In this document: one piece after another, positions 10,293 through 23,173 of the stretch | Position numbering within the stretch: position 1 is the first letter of the stretch | Layout: the number at the start of each line of letters is the position of its first letter | DNA from: Astrocystis sublimbata | Taxonomy: Eukaryota > Ascomycota > Sordariomycetes > Xylariales > Xylariaceae | Reading direction: 5' to 3' | DNA length: 64,000 nucleotides | Assembly: GCA_022453515.1 (NCBI GenBank) | Contig: JAJNNY010000080.1 | Coordinates: forward strand, 1-64,000 | Program-made: the position numbers and the translations under genes | Notes under the pieces: model-generated | Told to the model about the DNA's origin: nothing | The model's input: the letters and a program-made list of their open reading frames with translations, nothing else | Database searches by the model: none

Positions 10293-13200
10293 GTGTCCAA
10301 GGCTCGTATTTCCGTTGCTGTGTGCTCTCGGCAAACCCAGTGGCTTATCCTCTACAGTCCAGCTCAGCCCAGGGCCGATGCTGAGCCCTCACCGGACCGC
10401 AGAATCAGCGGCAGTAGATAGCAGATCGGACTCGTTGTGGGGGACATGCAAGACTCGAGGTGTTTTCGGCGGTGTTCGGCGGTGGACTCGTGAGGTATGG
10501 AGATGCGTGGTCTCGTCTCGAAGTTTCGCGCAGATGCATAGGTCGGATACGTTGAGGGTACGCTGAACAAGGGGGTGGATGGGTGTGGCGGCGACGGATA
10601 ACAATATTGGCAACGGTCAAGGACCATCCATACTCCCGATGGGGGCTGATTCAGGTGATGCGGCTTCTGGGCCAGACAGCAGACGATCGGAAGCGGGAAC
10701 GCGAGCAGGCGCGGGAGATTTGACCGGGCGTAACGAATGCACAAGTCGATGCGTGTCTCAGCCTACGACTCGACCTAGCAGCAGGCGGCTTGAGACAGGA
10801 AGAATGACGCGAGTCGACGTCAAAGAATGGATGGATCGAGGAAGGTACGGGAGACCGAGACAGGGCGTTAGTCCCAGCAGGTAGGCAGTCGATGCAGACT
10901 CGGAGTAGACGGGTTGTCCGAGATAACGGAGAAAAGAGTGCGAGAAATAGGTAGGATAGACGGAGGGAATTGAATGAATGAATGAACGGTTGGGGTGGGT
11001 TGCGAACAAGTAACATAGGCATGAAACATATGCGTTAGGTACCGCAGGCGGCGGTAGGTGGTAGATGCAGAAGTGAGCACAGGAGTGAGACCTGGAAATA
11101 GGTCTTTCTCATTGTAATCAGAGAGAGTAAATAGAGTTGTAACGGTTCTAGCGAGGGTGTGTGTGGTGACTTGTAAGGGAGTGGTAGTGGTAGCCTGTAG
11201 GTCGGTATCTAATCATAGCCTGCTGCCACTACCGAGCATCAAGATTTTGACAGCTGGGCGGCTTTGACCAGTACCTACGAGTAGGTAGGTGCCAGTGCAG
11301 TCGTCGGCCCCCGTTGCGCGGAAAAAGGTGAAACGGGCGGGAGCAAGTGAAGCGTGAAGCCCCAGGACGGGCGGGCCTGCTGTCCAGACGAGCGGTCCCA
11401 GGTGTTTGCAGGGCCAGGAACGGGGATGGTCCCGGCAGCGAACCTGGTTTCCTGGTGCTTGGTTGAGCAACTGCCTTGGCCGAACCTTGGTAGTACGCTT
11501 GTGCAGATCAACCATCTTGCAGTAGCACCACAGCACCTTCCTCGAGGTCGCCTTGCACCAACTGACCAACCTCGCTACTTACACCCGTCCAGGTAGGTAC
11601 AAAAGGTACCACTCACTGCCAGGTAAATGACCAGAAAAGTGACTGGGTGCACAATGTCGCGGGTGTCAAATGAGCTGGCGCTACCCAATGGTCCTGCGTC
11701 TCTTTTTTTTTCTTTTCTTTTTTCATGTCACTCCCAGTAGTTAATTCGTGCCCTTCAGTCAGCTCAGGCACTGTCTCGCCCCAGGCTGGAAAGAAAGTAA
11801 GCCAAATGAAATGAGGTATCTAAATTACAGAGTCCAGGGCGGGGCAGCCAGTCCTGTCACTGTGGTATAAGTGAATGAGCGAGAGTGCATCTGTCCAGGT
11901 ACATGGGTGGGAGCCAGAGAAGGCGCCTTGACCCCGCCAAGATGCCTCCCTAAGATCTGTGCTTGAGGCACAAGCTGTAGGTACCTCTTTCGGGCCAGTC
12001 AGTCATCTAAGGTAATCACCTCATGGGCTGCCTGTCGAGCCTGTCAAGCCTGTCTGTCATACCTAGCTCAGGCAGCCTCCTTCTCTCCAGCACAGATGTC
12101 TTGCCTTGACATCATTGTCATGCTTTTATCCAAGTAAACATCCCAACTTGGATGCTGATTTACGAACAGGTCACCATGTAGGGCGAGCACGGTATGGATA
12201 TGGATATTGGATACCCTGCCAAAAAAGATATTCTGTACGCATATGCTAGTAGGTATGTCATGTTTTGCTTCTGTTCTAACGCCTTTTTGGTTGGTGAGCA
12301 AAGCTACCCGACTATCTATCTAGGTTCTCTCTTTGTAGACGCGCCGAAGCAATACCCGTCGAGACCCGCAACTCCATACCTCCAGCCGACACTGCACAGC
12401 TGCCAGGGAATTTGAAGTTGGCGCTTTGTCAATGCTCTCATCTCCGGGATGGCCTTGCTCGAGTTCTACTGCAGTGTCCTACTCGTGTTGTTGTCTGCCC
12501 GATAACCATCTTGATTGCTCAGACCTCATCCACATCATCTCGCATCTATCAGATCTGCCTCTTGCGGTAACTATCAGCTGCTTCCGAGCATGACGCATTT
12601 GCATTTCAGGGGTGTGCAGACAGAGAGACTCGTACCTGCAGCCAACATTGGCAGTTGCATATTGCAGGCCATCTCGTCTCACTCAGCTACCTTCAAACAT
12701 AAAGGCTGCTTCAGACTATTGAGAGATCCGCACATCACAACACCACACGCACCGTTGCAATCATTACTTGTTAGCAGGAACACCAGTTGAGCCAGTATTA
12801 CTATTTACCGAGCACAGGACCGAGGAGAGACGATGTCCAAACTAGTTGCACTCAGCTACTGCTTACAATATTTACAGTGGATTCACTTGATGCACGGAAT
12901 TCCAGCTCCCAAGGTAGGATTTAGGCCCGTTGCTTGGCAAGGAGTTCTTACCACAGTCTAGGCCTTTTTGATTGGCCAATTAGCTTCAAATTGTACCGAT
13001 GAGGAAAAGAATTCGAAGAGCAGGCTCTCGACAGGCTCTCGACACCTCAGGCCTTGTCCAACCCATGGAGGAGTCGGGCTCTCCTCCCTAGTGATCGACA
13101 ACCCGCGTGCCCGCGGCGAGCCCGCGGATGAGTTGCACCCGTACCAAGTATGTCCGCATACGAGTATGCTACATATCACATTCTACTTACTGCACTCCGA

Positions 13201-16081
13201 GCTGTTGAATTCAACCTAGGTGCCGAGGTGTCTACCTTAGGTTTTGCTGTTCTCATTGCACTCCGGAGTCATATGCTACTTTCTTGTGCAACTGGGTACC
13301 TAGGTAGATAACACGAACCTGGCGAGCTGGCATCCTGGTCTGTACAAGTGTACAGAAAGAAGTCCATGTCATCCATACAGTCATTCCTAGGCAGGCGTCA
13401 GTTATCAGATTATCAATCTGCTTCGAGAAGCACCGTTGGAAGAACTAATCGCAGATTCTTCGCTATACCCCTGCGGTCGCATGATGCGCCCTCGCCGTCC
13501 TCATTCAACCCATGCCGCACTGCGAAATGAAGATGGATGCTAGCTTCAGCTAAACTGTTCCGGACCGTCGGGATCCTAGTTCCATTCCAAATTTGTTGGC
13601 AAGTGCAATCCCGCCTTAACGATCTCTCGCCTTATTCCCACTAGGTAGTAGCAATTTCTGCTCACAACCAAAAAAGATGCCGACGAACATTCTGATTCGT
13701 ACCTACATGCAGCCAAAAACCATGCGCTCCGTCCGTCATGCTACTTGATATTCACTTCGGCACCATCCGTTCCATGCCTTGGCATGTCCTCAATGGCTGT
13801 GATTGAGCTTGAAAATCAATGAAGGTCTTGTTGTTCACTCAGCCGTGACGAAATGCAGATTGCTGTGGCCATGATGAGGGCAACCTGCTCGACTACATAA
13901 GCCACAAATAACAGGGCTACGAGCTCTAATACTAGCCTAGGTATAGGTAAGTGAATCAGAAGTTGTTCTGTCCTTCGCCGTCCTCCATGCTTCCCAGCCG
14001 GAATGCCCGTGCCTACTTGGCTAAGAGCGTGACGGAAAGGTAGCCAACACTGTCAGATTCATATTCTGACTGTGCTATTGGCGCGGAGAAATACAACAGG
14101 GACGAATTGTCTTCTTGCAGGCCGCCGCCACGCATCCGACTTTCGGCAGCAATTTCCTCGTCGTCTCTGAGGCTTTACAACTTGGGAAGTAGCAAAATGC
14201 CGATGCTTGTAGTTGGGTCGGCTCTGCCGAGGCATACACCACCATAACCATGTCCAGTCTTCTACTTTCCAAGTATGTCAGCATGCCCCCTGGCTCATCC
14301 CAAAGACAAAAAGGCAACGAACTCCTTGCTATGTTATCCTCGGACTCTCATCAACGATGTTGGCCTAGGTGTGCAATACCTGGTCAGACTGGACCACCGG
14401 AAATTGGCCTGCTGCCAGCTTACAGATCGTCAAACTCGACCATGTCTTCGGATTGTTGCCGGAGTTTGGCCGGAACATTGTTTCACGTGGTAGACAAGCT
14501 AGCACTACGGGCACCCATCGCGATCGGCTGTAGAGAGAGGCCTTGAGACACCCAGCATACCGGCATGAACTATTCTTGACCTGACTAACCTGACTAGCAG
14601 TGAGCGGACTCAACCCGAGCCTCCTTGAGTAATCACTCATTCAGCTAAGGAGCATTATATCTCGGTTCATCTCCGAGCGCGTCATAGGCAACTCTAGACG
14701 AATACCAAATCCGATTAAGTACGCGAAGTCGCGAAATCTGGAGAAGGAATGCGCCCAGAACCTATCTGGTCCGTTGAGCACAGATGGAGGAGTTAACAAA
14801 GCTTGACCCGTCTCCGTCGCGTCCTACCGTGTGCGCGCTCGATAGAGGGGCCAATGGGAGACCTGAGAGGCCCCTACCCCCAAGTTGCCAAGCTCGCCAA
14901 GATCCTCCTCTATCCTCACCACCCTAAGAGAGGTTTAAGAGGCCCAAGCTCCTCAAAACAACATCTCTACTGCACTACGCCCTATTCATGATGATGCCGA
15001 CAGGGATGCTAGATACACGGTACGGCTACCGCACTCTACATCTACCTTCCCGACGGAAGTACAGACGTCCGCTGTATACAATAGTACTTCGTGACTGGAA
15101 ACTAGACACACTGTGCTTACAGCCCATCGGTTTCTTATTCTCTTGGCTCCGTCCTCTTTTTATAGGATCGGATCCCTGCAGGATCTTGGAGCTTCCCCTC
15201 AAGAGGTGAGGACGCATTCGCCAGCCCCGATCTACCTACAAGTACATGCCTACGCTACATATGTACGGCATGCGACATACTCCAAGGGCTGGTTCATCCG
15301 CCTACGGATCCAGAGTAGCGTAGGGCAGAATGTAGGTCATGCGAGGTACCAGCCTATTACCTGCAGTGCTTAGAGTGACATCAGGTACAACATACCTACG
15401 AGTAGACCTCACGGGCATTTCTCCATGTCTCTTGACATTTCCTATTGCGACAACAGCCCAAACTTACCTCCCGATTTGCGGGTCGAATGACGCCTACTTT
15501 GTAGCTCCCATCTACACCCGCAGGTTCCTCCTTCTCCATCTGCTCCTCGTCATTCTACGACGTCCACCCCGGGGCTGCTCCAGCCTTCCTACTCTGGCCC
15601 ACGGGCCAGTCGGATGAACCATGCTGGAGAGTCCCTAGCTAGGCATGGCCTAGGTACGTCTATAGTAATAAGCAACCAGCAGGTAAAGTCAAAGTCAAAG
15701 GTAAGCTGTAGCAGTACTCACCCCAAGCAAGGCCTCGCCCACCTCGCCCGGTGCTTGGTGTCTCCCCCGCTCCCTTCTCCTTTCTCCCATGCCTCCTCGA
15801 CTCTAGACTCCCTCTATGCGGCTGGTTCCCCCCAGACCAGGTCAACTCACCCAGCTTACCTGCCGAGCCCCCCTCTGTCCCCTACTTCCACCCGCCCAGC
15901 AGTAGTAGCCTTCCTCAGACACGACAGTCAACACCCCCCAAGCTCCCACCCGTCCCCTTCTCCCCGTCCCTTCTTCCCTTTTCAATTCCGTATTCTGCTC
16001 CATTAAGGTTCCCACCCTTTCCACTCCCCAGAGCCATTCTCTCTCTCAACAGAATATCGCAAATCCAAAAACCACACCAAA
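10293..16081. other. Long intergenic region without a supported gene
   Basis: About 5.8 kb between the TBC gene start and the acidic-protein gene. The first kilobase or so is presumably the TBC leader and promoter. The segment 15750-16080 is pyrimidine-rich (CCCCT/CTTCTCC) as expected for the leader of the downstream gene. A T-rich tract lies at 11702-11725. A short perfect stem (AGGGGCC/GGCCCCT) occurs near 14846-14878. Frames are short, mutually overlapping and without recognisable domains. No tRNA, 5S or snRNA signature was seen by eye. Unannotated lncRNA or small secreted-protein genes are not excluded. Confidence 0.45.
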
Positions 16082-16394
16082 ATGAGCGCCCGTAAGAGAG
16101 GCCGAGACGAGGAAGAGCTTGTTGCTCTCCCCAGCGACGAAAGCGAGGAGGAAGAGGAGTAGTGAGTGTGCCCTTCTCCGTGCTCCCTATTGAAGCCCCC
16201 CGAGACTGGGTAGTTGCACATTTGGTGCGATCAAGCAGTGCCACGCTCCGATGTCGCCATGCAAAACTAAGGAACAATCGACTTCTTAATGTCATTATTT
16301 CACTTCCCTGGGTATTCTGGTGAGGGTAGGATTGTATTGTTTCGCTGACGATTTTGTTGTTAGCATTTCTGATGAGGAGGAAGTGGATGACGAC

Positions 16395-16429
<35 letters not shown>

Positions 16430-16857
16430 CGACGACGACGAGAACAATGATGAAGAAGTTGATGAAAACGTACCAGTGAGCAAGAATGGTGTAAAGCGTA
16501 AGTGGTTCTGTTGGAGCTATGGCTTCCCTGCTTCCACGCCCATGGTTCAGTCATGCCAGATCATTGTGCAATCTACTGACATTCTGAATCCATCCAGCAC
16601 CTCAAGCTCCCCCGACAAAGAAACAGAAAACGGGGACCGCTCCGACCGATCCTGTTCCTATCGTCGATGACGAGGAAGAGGACGAGCTAGAGAATGAGGA
16701 GGACGAGGAGTTCGATGAAGACGACGTAGAGGAAGACGACGAGGATGCGGATGCGGACGACGAGCCAATTTCCAAGCACAAACTCGATATCGATGTCCCC
16801 AAGGCCGTCAAGAACGGTGCCGTAGCGGTCGCCGCTGATGGAGACGAAGAAGATTAA
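16082..16857 (+). CDS. Highly acidic low-complexity protein, probably nuclear
   Basis: Not assigned to a named family with confidence. Exons 16082..16161, 16364..16497 and 16598..16857 (introns GTGAGT...TAG and GTAAGT...CAG) join in phase to 157 residues. The protein starts MSARKRGRDEEELVALPSDESE, then has a run of about 18 Asp encoded by a GAT/GAC repeat. A basic KKQK patch in the middle could be a nuclear localisation signal. Long Glu/Asp stretches follow and the end is DGDEED. Composition is that of histone-chaperone-like or nucleolar acidic proteins, but I do not see a CHZ motif I can vouch for. Exon structure and clean splice signals support a real gene. It is convergent with the pectate lyase gene. 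Confidence 0.75.
16392..16442 (+). repeat. GAT/GAC trinucleotide repeat in coding exon 2
   Basis: About 17 successive GAT or GAC codons encode an uninterrupted poly-aspartate tract inside the acidic protein. The central pure GAT run makes length variation between strains likely. Confidence 0.9.
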
Positions 16858-18368
16858 TCGAGCTGATCACTCGTGGTCAACGTCAATACTCAAACACATA
16901 CCCCGTCTTCTGCCCTCTTTGCTGCGCTCCCTTAAGGTCAGCTCTCCTCCTCATCTGGTCAGCTATGTTAATCTATACTTCCTCCATAGCATGTTGATGT
17001 GGAAAGGGATAGATAGATAGTACTGTAAGGTGGATCTTTGCCCCTAATATTTCGATGCCTGAAAAAAGATATCGTATGGTAATACAACGCAGAGGTCATT
17101 TCGTCTACCTGACATTGAAAGGGAAGCAATTCTGGGTGAATGTTGTTACACAAATCGTAGTGTCTTCAAGTTGGGGATGCATCCTTCCAGTGCATTCGAA
17201 GTTGGCGGATCGCAGCGCAAATCGCAAGCTGCGAAAATGATGAAGCACGAACGGAAATTGCACTTGAAATGCCCTTAGTCGTGGAATACTTGAACTCTTC
17301 ACCGAGCAACCCCACAACCCCACGCTTTTTTTCCTGTGCAGTGACCTTTCTCTCGCCCTCGCTCCCTTGACAACTGTCAAAATAACTCCGGTTGGCTGCT
17401 TGCTTGCACACACGTCCCATGATATGCGGCCCATCGATGCAGCCCAACTAACCCTGTGTGTATGTAGTGCGAGAATTAAATACAGGTGCCATTTGAAGTC
17501 GAGCGCTCTCTCGCTATATCAGTTCTCCATTGAATAGCTGGTGATACACTGTTTTCTGGTATGATTGTGTATGTAGAGCCTGTTCAACGCATTCTTTACC
17601 CAGTAGTAGTTTATACGTTAGTCATCACGAAATTCAACAGAATATTGAAAAGAGGCTTGTGTAAACATCTCTTCTTCTTTTTTGCATTGTTTGTTTGGTA
17701 GGTAGGTAGATGTGTTGCCATGTGCGCTTCCAGACCTTCGAAGCCAGTCAGTGACATTGCGAGAAGATTCGGGTAGACATCTAGGCTCCCAACTGTCTAG
17801 ATAGTCTCTCAGCACGTTGAATCACTTTGCATTGCTCAGAAGCCATCGTTGGCAGTCGCAGATCCCATCTCACACACCACACATGGATCGATCGACAGAT
17901 TGCCATCCCTCCCTTGCTTTGCTGTTTGTTCCCAAATGGAGTGGAGTTGATCATGAATCTAACGTTTGTTCCTGAGACAACGGCACATGTAGCACATGTA
18001 CATGCACACTCACACGCACTTGATTGACTTCCTTTTTCCGAGCCCATGGGCAGGGCAGTCAGTGTGCGTGGTCGAGGTATGGGATTTGAAACGGACTATC
18101 TTACGATGTCGCAGTCGATGTTCTGGACGTCAGAGTCTGCTCACTGCCATGTCTCGCGGGTAGCTTTTCAGTACCCCTCCGAGACTGTTCACGGGATGGG
18201 GCTCAAGACATTTTCAACTCCAGCAGTCACCAGCATCTAGATGGTTCGGCAGCATTGCACTGTATCGCGAAGTCGACCCAACTCTGGCACTCTGACTCTC
18301 GGCGCGACATGCCTCTCTTATTGTCCCCCACTCTCTCTCTCCACATTGGTATCATAGTTTAATGTTCC
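16858..18368. other. Convergent intergenic region
   Basis: About 1.5 kb between the 3' ends of the acidic-protein gene (plus) and the pectate lyase gene (minus). It contains a GGTA microsatellite near 17697-17709. I see no gene or RNA. Confidence 0.45.
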
Positions 18369-20092
18369 CTAAGCCGCAACCAGCGAATTAACATACCTCT
18401 CCAAATTCACATACCCATCCGCCCCAACCCGCATCGCATCCCCCGCATCCCTTGGATCCAGGCCATTTGCCTCCTCCCACGCATCCGGGATGCCGTCACC
18501 GTCGCTATCTCTCGGCTTCGCGCCCCCCGCCACAAAGCCAGGGCCGTACATCGGCGCCGCCTTCTCGTCGCTGATGAGCTGGCCCGATCGGCCGTAGCTG
18601 CGCACTTCGGACACCAGGTGGGCGTCGACGCTGTCGCGCGACGGAAAAGATGCGCCGACTTGCGAAAGCACGTGGCTTACGGCGTCGCGGGGCGATAGCA
18701 GAGTCGATGGCCCGGGGTAGGCGAAGGGGGTGCGCGTTACCGCCATGTTGCCGTAGCATGAGGCTTGGGCGCAGAGGGGCGTGCCGTCTAGGATGCCGTT
18801 CTTGTTGGCGTCGTGGAAGTTGTTGGATATGTCTGTTGGTTTTGGTGATGTGTTAGTTACCTACCGTGGACGAAACAGAACAGAATGAGAGGCGGGTATA
18901 TTGGTGAGTAGGCAACAGGTAGGTAAAGAAAGGTAAAGGCAAGACTGACATCCGTGGAAGTTGCCATTGCCGCGCGTGAAGGGCGCTGCGCCTGTGATGG
19001 GCCCCGAGATGAAGTAGTTGTTGATGATGTTTGCGTAGCTCTGGCCGCTGCTGTCGCCTGCAATGTAGCCGCCGCCGCCACCCCAGTTGTAAATGACCTA
19101 TATATATGTATCATCGTGAATTGTCAGCAAACTTGGACTTGGATTGCCCTCACAAACCCCTGACTCTCTCTGTATGTGCATTTAAGATCATGTATAGATC
19201 ATACTCATCGAGGATACCAACAGAATCAAAAACCTACGTTGTTCTGAAAGTCATTCACCCCCTTGACCTTCGGATTCCGCGTCTTGTTATCAACATACAA
19301 GTTCCGGAACAAGCTCACGCCGCCATCCGTCTGTATAAGGCCGCCGCACGAGTGCGTGTCCAAGCCCTGGCCGATAATCGAGTCCTGGATCGTAACATTC
19401 GACACATCCCCGCTGATCGAAAACGTCTCGTCCCGCCCCCACGTCACAGATACGTGGTCGAAGATCATGTTCCTGCCGTCGGCGATGGTGATTCCGTCTT
19501 TTCCCTTGGCCCCAGACTTACCCATGCGGAAGCGCATGTAGCGCACAATGGACTCGTGCGCGTTCGACCAGGACAGTCCGTTGCCGTAGACTGTGATGCC
19601 GCCGCCCGGCGCGGTTTGGCCGGCGAGGTAGATGTTTTCTGGGAAATATGGGTGAGCTGGGGGACTATAATTCGAAGGGTTGCCGGACACGGAAGTGAGT
19701 GGAGAGTACATGTGGGCTTACTAGACACGACGACGCGGTCGGTGATGTTGATCGTGCCGCCTACGTCGAAGACCACGATGCGATTAGCCTGCGAGACGGC
19801 ATCGCGGAACGACCCCGTGCCCTTGTCGCTGTGTGCTCACGTGTCGTTAGCCTTCATGATTTTTTTTTTTCACTTTCCACCTTTTCACAACCATAGTTTG
19901 GATACGTGATGTGTCTACCACCCCCGAATTTTGAACATACTTTAGATTGGTAACGTGATAGACGCTCCCGCCCCGGCCGCCGACAGCGTTCCGTCCAAAG
20001 CCTTCGGCGCCGGGAAACGCGAGCAGCGCAGAAGCGCAAGGGGCGGCGATTGCCAGCGCTAGAGCTGTGGTGAGATATTGCAGCCAACCCAT
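18369..20092 (-). CDS. Secreted pectate lyase-like polysaccharide lyase
   Basis: Extracellular beta-helix lyase expected to cleave pectate by beta-elimination with calcium. Five exons (20092..19941, 19828..19722, 19638..19238, 19097..18950, 18832..18369) join in phase to 423 residues; all introns are GT-AG. Residues 1 to about 22 form a hydrophobic signal peptide (MGWLQYLTTALALAIAAP, cleavage near ASA). The mature start FPGAEGFGRNAVGGRGG and the string GTGSFRDAVSQANRIVVFDVGG are typical of pectate lyases of the PL1-like fold. Repeated Asn-rich turns follow (GKDGITIADG, RNMIFDHVSVTWG, QNNVIYNWGG). Near the C-terminus DSDGDGIPDAWE is a calcium-binding thrombospondin-3-like motif, then DGYVNLERYVN, as in related bacterial and fungal lyases. 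Exact CAZy subfamily is not determined here. This is a plant cell wall-degrading gene, consistent with a plant-associated or saprotrophic fungus. Confidence 0.88.
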
Positions 20093-20752
20093 CGTGAAGT
20101 CCCAATGAGCTCGCTTGAGTGATGTCGATAAAAGTTGAGATAATTTTCACGCGAGCATAAACAATGCCATGCCATTATGAGAAACATTCTTAAGGGCACT
20201 TACATATATATCGAAGTGGGCTGTTCCATGGGTCCCCCGGTCTTGGGGTCCTCGATGCCAATCTCTGTTTGATGGAGAAATCAACACGAGGAGGTATCCA
20301 TCAAAGCGCCAAGGGCTGTTTGGGGCAGATGGAGTGTGGTATTCCGAAGAAGCCTTTGACGGTAAGCTATACCAAGGATCTCAAAAATGTCCGACGAGTG
20401 TCCTGCATGCAAAACAAGGTCACATTTGCATACAGGGACTAGTACTTATGCTGGCTTGGGTATTCTGTTCGGAGCTCATACATTGTGTGGCTTAAAGTTG
20501 TTTCGATATCGATATTAGCTGTGGGATGCGGTAAAGGCTTGCCACAACAACACATCGATAGTTCAACATTAATTGGAAAATTATATCTACAAATAGTACA
20601 GCATGCACCCACAACTCCTAGCAAACGTAACAATTATGATCTCTGGATGGTGAGCCAAATAGCACCCAATGTACACTTTTCCAGGCCTAGCTCCAACACC
20701 TCACTCAAACACAACACGGCTGTCCATTCCGACGCTCTTTGAAACGGGGAAT
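20093..20752. other. Intergenic: pectate lyase promoter and RRP3 3' flank
   Basis: 660 bp between two minus-strand genes. It should contain the pectate lyase promoter and leader and the RRP3 terminator. No gene or RNA is seen. Confidence 0.45.
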
Positions 20753-23173
20753 TTATCCCTCCTCATGATCCATATTGTCACGGCGTCTCTTCGTAGCACT
20801 CTGGCCCGCTTTGCGACCACCGAGAACCGAGCCCTTGTTTCCTCGGTCGTCCATCAAGTTCTTCATCTCGTTTCGAGAATGTCGCTGTGCCTCTTCCGTT
20901 CGTTGACGGAAAACCATAATTTCATCACGCTCGGTTGGATATTCAGGCAGCTTCATTCCTAAAGCTTGCTCTATTCGCTGATAAGTTTCGAGGTCATACT
21001 GGGTAACAAGCGAAATGGCCTGGCCTGATTTTCCAGCTCGAGCAGTTCGGCCAACCCTGAGTGTGTTAGCGCATTTGCAAAAGAAGGGTTGCGTTCAAAT
21101 GTGCGTTTTACCTGTGAATATAAGTTTTGCTATCACCAGGGAGATCGTAGTTTAGGACCTAATCGAGTCAGTGATTGCCTGTTTAAGTAAAGGTGCTGAT
21201 CGTGAAACGGGGGTTTGCAGGTGTCTTGGGAGTACATATGCCCATTAGGGTAATCTATGCCCCCGAGAATTGCCAGAAACGGGAATAAAATGACTCCAGC
21301 GAACAACATACCAAGTCAACACTAGGTATATCCAGACCTCGGGCTGTATGAAACCGTCAGAATCTTCATTTCATTGGATTGGAACTGTGTGGCATACCTG
21401 CAACATCGGTACAGCACATGATGTCTCGCGAATTACTCTTGAATTTGTTCAACGCTCCTAACCGAGCAGCTTGTGATAGCTGGCCTGTAGATGAGTCAAT
21501 AACGAAAAGCATCAAAACACAATGGAGTTGAAAAGCTTAGAGGTAAAAAGCGGCATACCGTGAAGAGGGATGCCCTTGAAGCCGAGATGTCGAATCAATA
21601 TGGAGAGTCTCTGAGCTTCGAAGACCGTCCGTGTGAAGATGATGGTACTCCGGCCAGCAAACTCGTTCAGTAGGTATACTAGTCTCATTGTCAGTTGAAT
21701 TTTCCCTTCGTCAACATTTGAAGGCGGGGCGGGTCTTTAGCTTACTGAGGTAAAAATCTTTGAAAGAATGAGGCAAGAAACACTGTGAATAGGTGAGCAT
21801 AATTGCGCCGGACCAAGTAGAGGTGAGGATCTGTTTTGTTCAAACGTACGTAGAACTGTAACACACAAGTAGTTAGCTGGAGGAACAACATTGATGATTT
21901 TACTTAGGTAAACAGGCAGAGAGAGACTAACCGATTTTAAAGTTGAGACAGTCTGATATTTGGATGACACGGAAACGCGGACGGGGTCGCGCAAAGAGGC
22001 TCGTTGCAGTGATTCAAGCTAGATGGAGATGGTCAGTATGTCGATATTTGGAGAAGGAAAAGGGGCCACGCACTTTGGAGCTCATTGTCGCAGAGAAAAG
22101 GAATGTCCGCCCTGAAAAAATTCTCGTTAGTATTGCACTGCAAGGACACACAAGTCCATGACTAATACGTACTCTCACGAGGGAAAAACTTCAAGAGTTT
22201 CTCGAAGACTGGTCCGAAGTCCATATCCAACAATTTGTCACACTCATCAATGACGAGATATTTCAGCGAGTTCAGCTTGAAACCCTTCGTCTTCTCGAGA
22301 TGATCAAGCCTATTTCACCACGAGTCAATTGCCGAAAACCCAAGCATATAGGGCTTCGTTGTGCCACTTACAGACGGCCGGGTGTGGCGACAACCACGTG
22401 AGGTTTCTTTCCCAGGGCAATAGACTGAGCCACCATGTCGAGGCTTTCGCATCAGAAGTTAGCCAGTTTTTCTTCAATTTATAGATGGACGGCTTATGTC
22501 GGATAGGTGTTGTCTAGTGTGGTCATGGAAGAGACCCAATCACTCACCCTCCGACAATGGTACAGCTGCGAACATTGATGGTGGATCCCAGCGCGTCGAC
22601 CTGCTGGCCGATTTGAGTTGCAAGCTCACGAGTAGGAGCCAATATCAAAGCATATAACGGTGAAGGGCGTTCGAGAAGTGCCTGCAGGATTGGTAATACG
22701 AAGGCGGCGGCTGTTGGTGTCGGGTTAGTGGCGATATGGTAGTTAGGAAGCAATTGAGGATGTCGCACTCTTTCCGGAGCCGGTCTCTGCTAGACCGATG
22801 ATGTCCCTGCCTGCGAGGGCTTCGGGGATGGCTTTTGCCTGGATAGGCGTGGCATGTGTGTACTTCAACGAGACGCAGGCATCGCAGAGGGTGTCGACGA
22901 TGCCCTGACACAACCAGGCGTGTTAGCTCACGGGTGACGAGTAGAGGTATAGCAGCATGACCCCACCAATTCTTTGAAGGACTTTGGACGATCGTCTTCG
23001 GCGGCGGCGACAGTGTCATCGTTGACAATATCTTCGGTGTCTTCGTCTAGGGTAGCTGAGTCGGTGGAAGAAGATGTCTGCTTGGGAGGCTTCGGGGCTT
23101 CATCGTCGCTGTGCTTCTTCTTATCGCTGGTTTCGGGTCGCGCTACCTTGCGCTTTTTTATAACGGGCGCCAT
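20753..23173 (-). CDS. RRP3: ATP-dependent rRNA helicase RRP3 (DDX47-like), DECD variant
   Basis: Nucleolar DEAD-box helicase needed for 18S rRNA maturation. Fourteen exons can be joined in phase to 490 residues: 23173..22967, 22904..22769, 22710..22548, 22443..22372, 22309..22173, 22111..22074, 22018..21932, 21855..21850, 21782..21746, 21678..21559, 21484..21398, 21343..21312, 21158..21112, 21056..20753. The N-terminus is basic then acidic. Helicase motifs in order: Q motif ([16 protein letters not shown]), [27 protein letters not shown] at residues 214-217 instead of the usual [18 protein letters not shown] and [10 protein letters not shown]. The tail is basic ([14 protein letters not shown]). 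The predicted 6-nt exon at 21855..21850 restores two residues that align with the family but needs RNA support. It is head-to-head with SSF1. Confidence 0.92.

Noticed and set aside
15614..16095. Pro/Ser-rich frames just upstream of the acidic-protein gene
   Set aside because: The pyrimidine-rich leader gives long Pro/Ser frames by composition alone; several phases are open at once.
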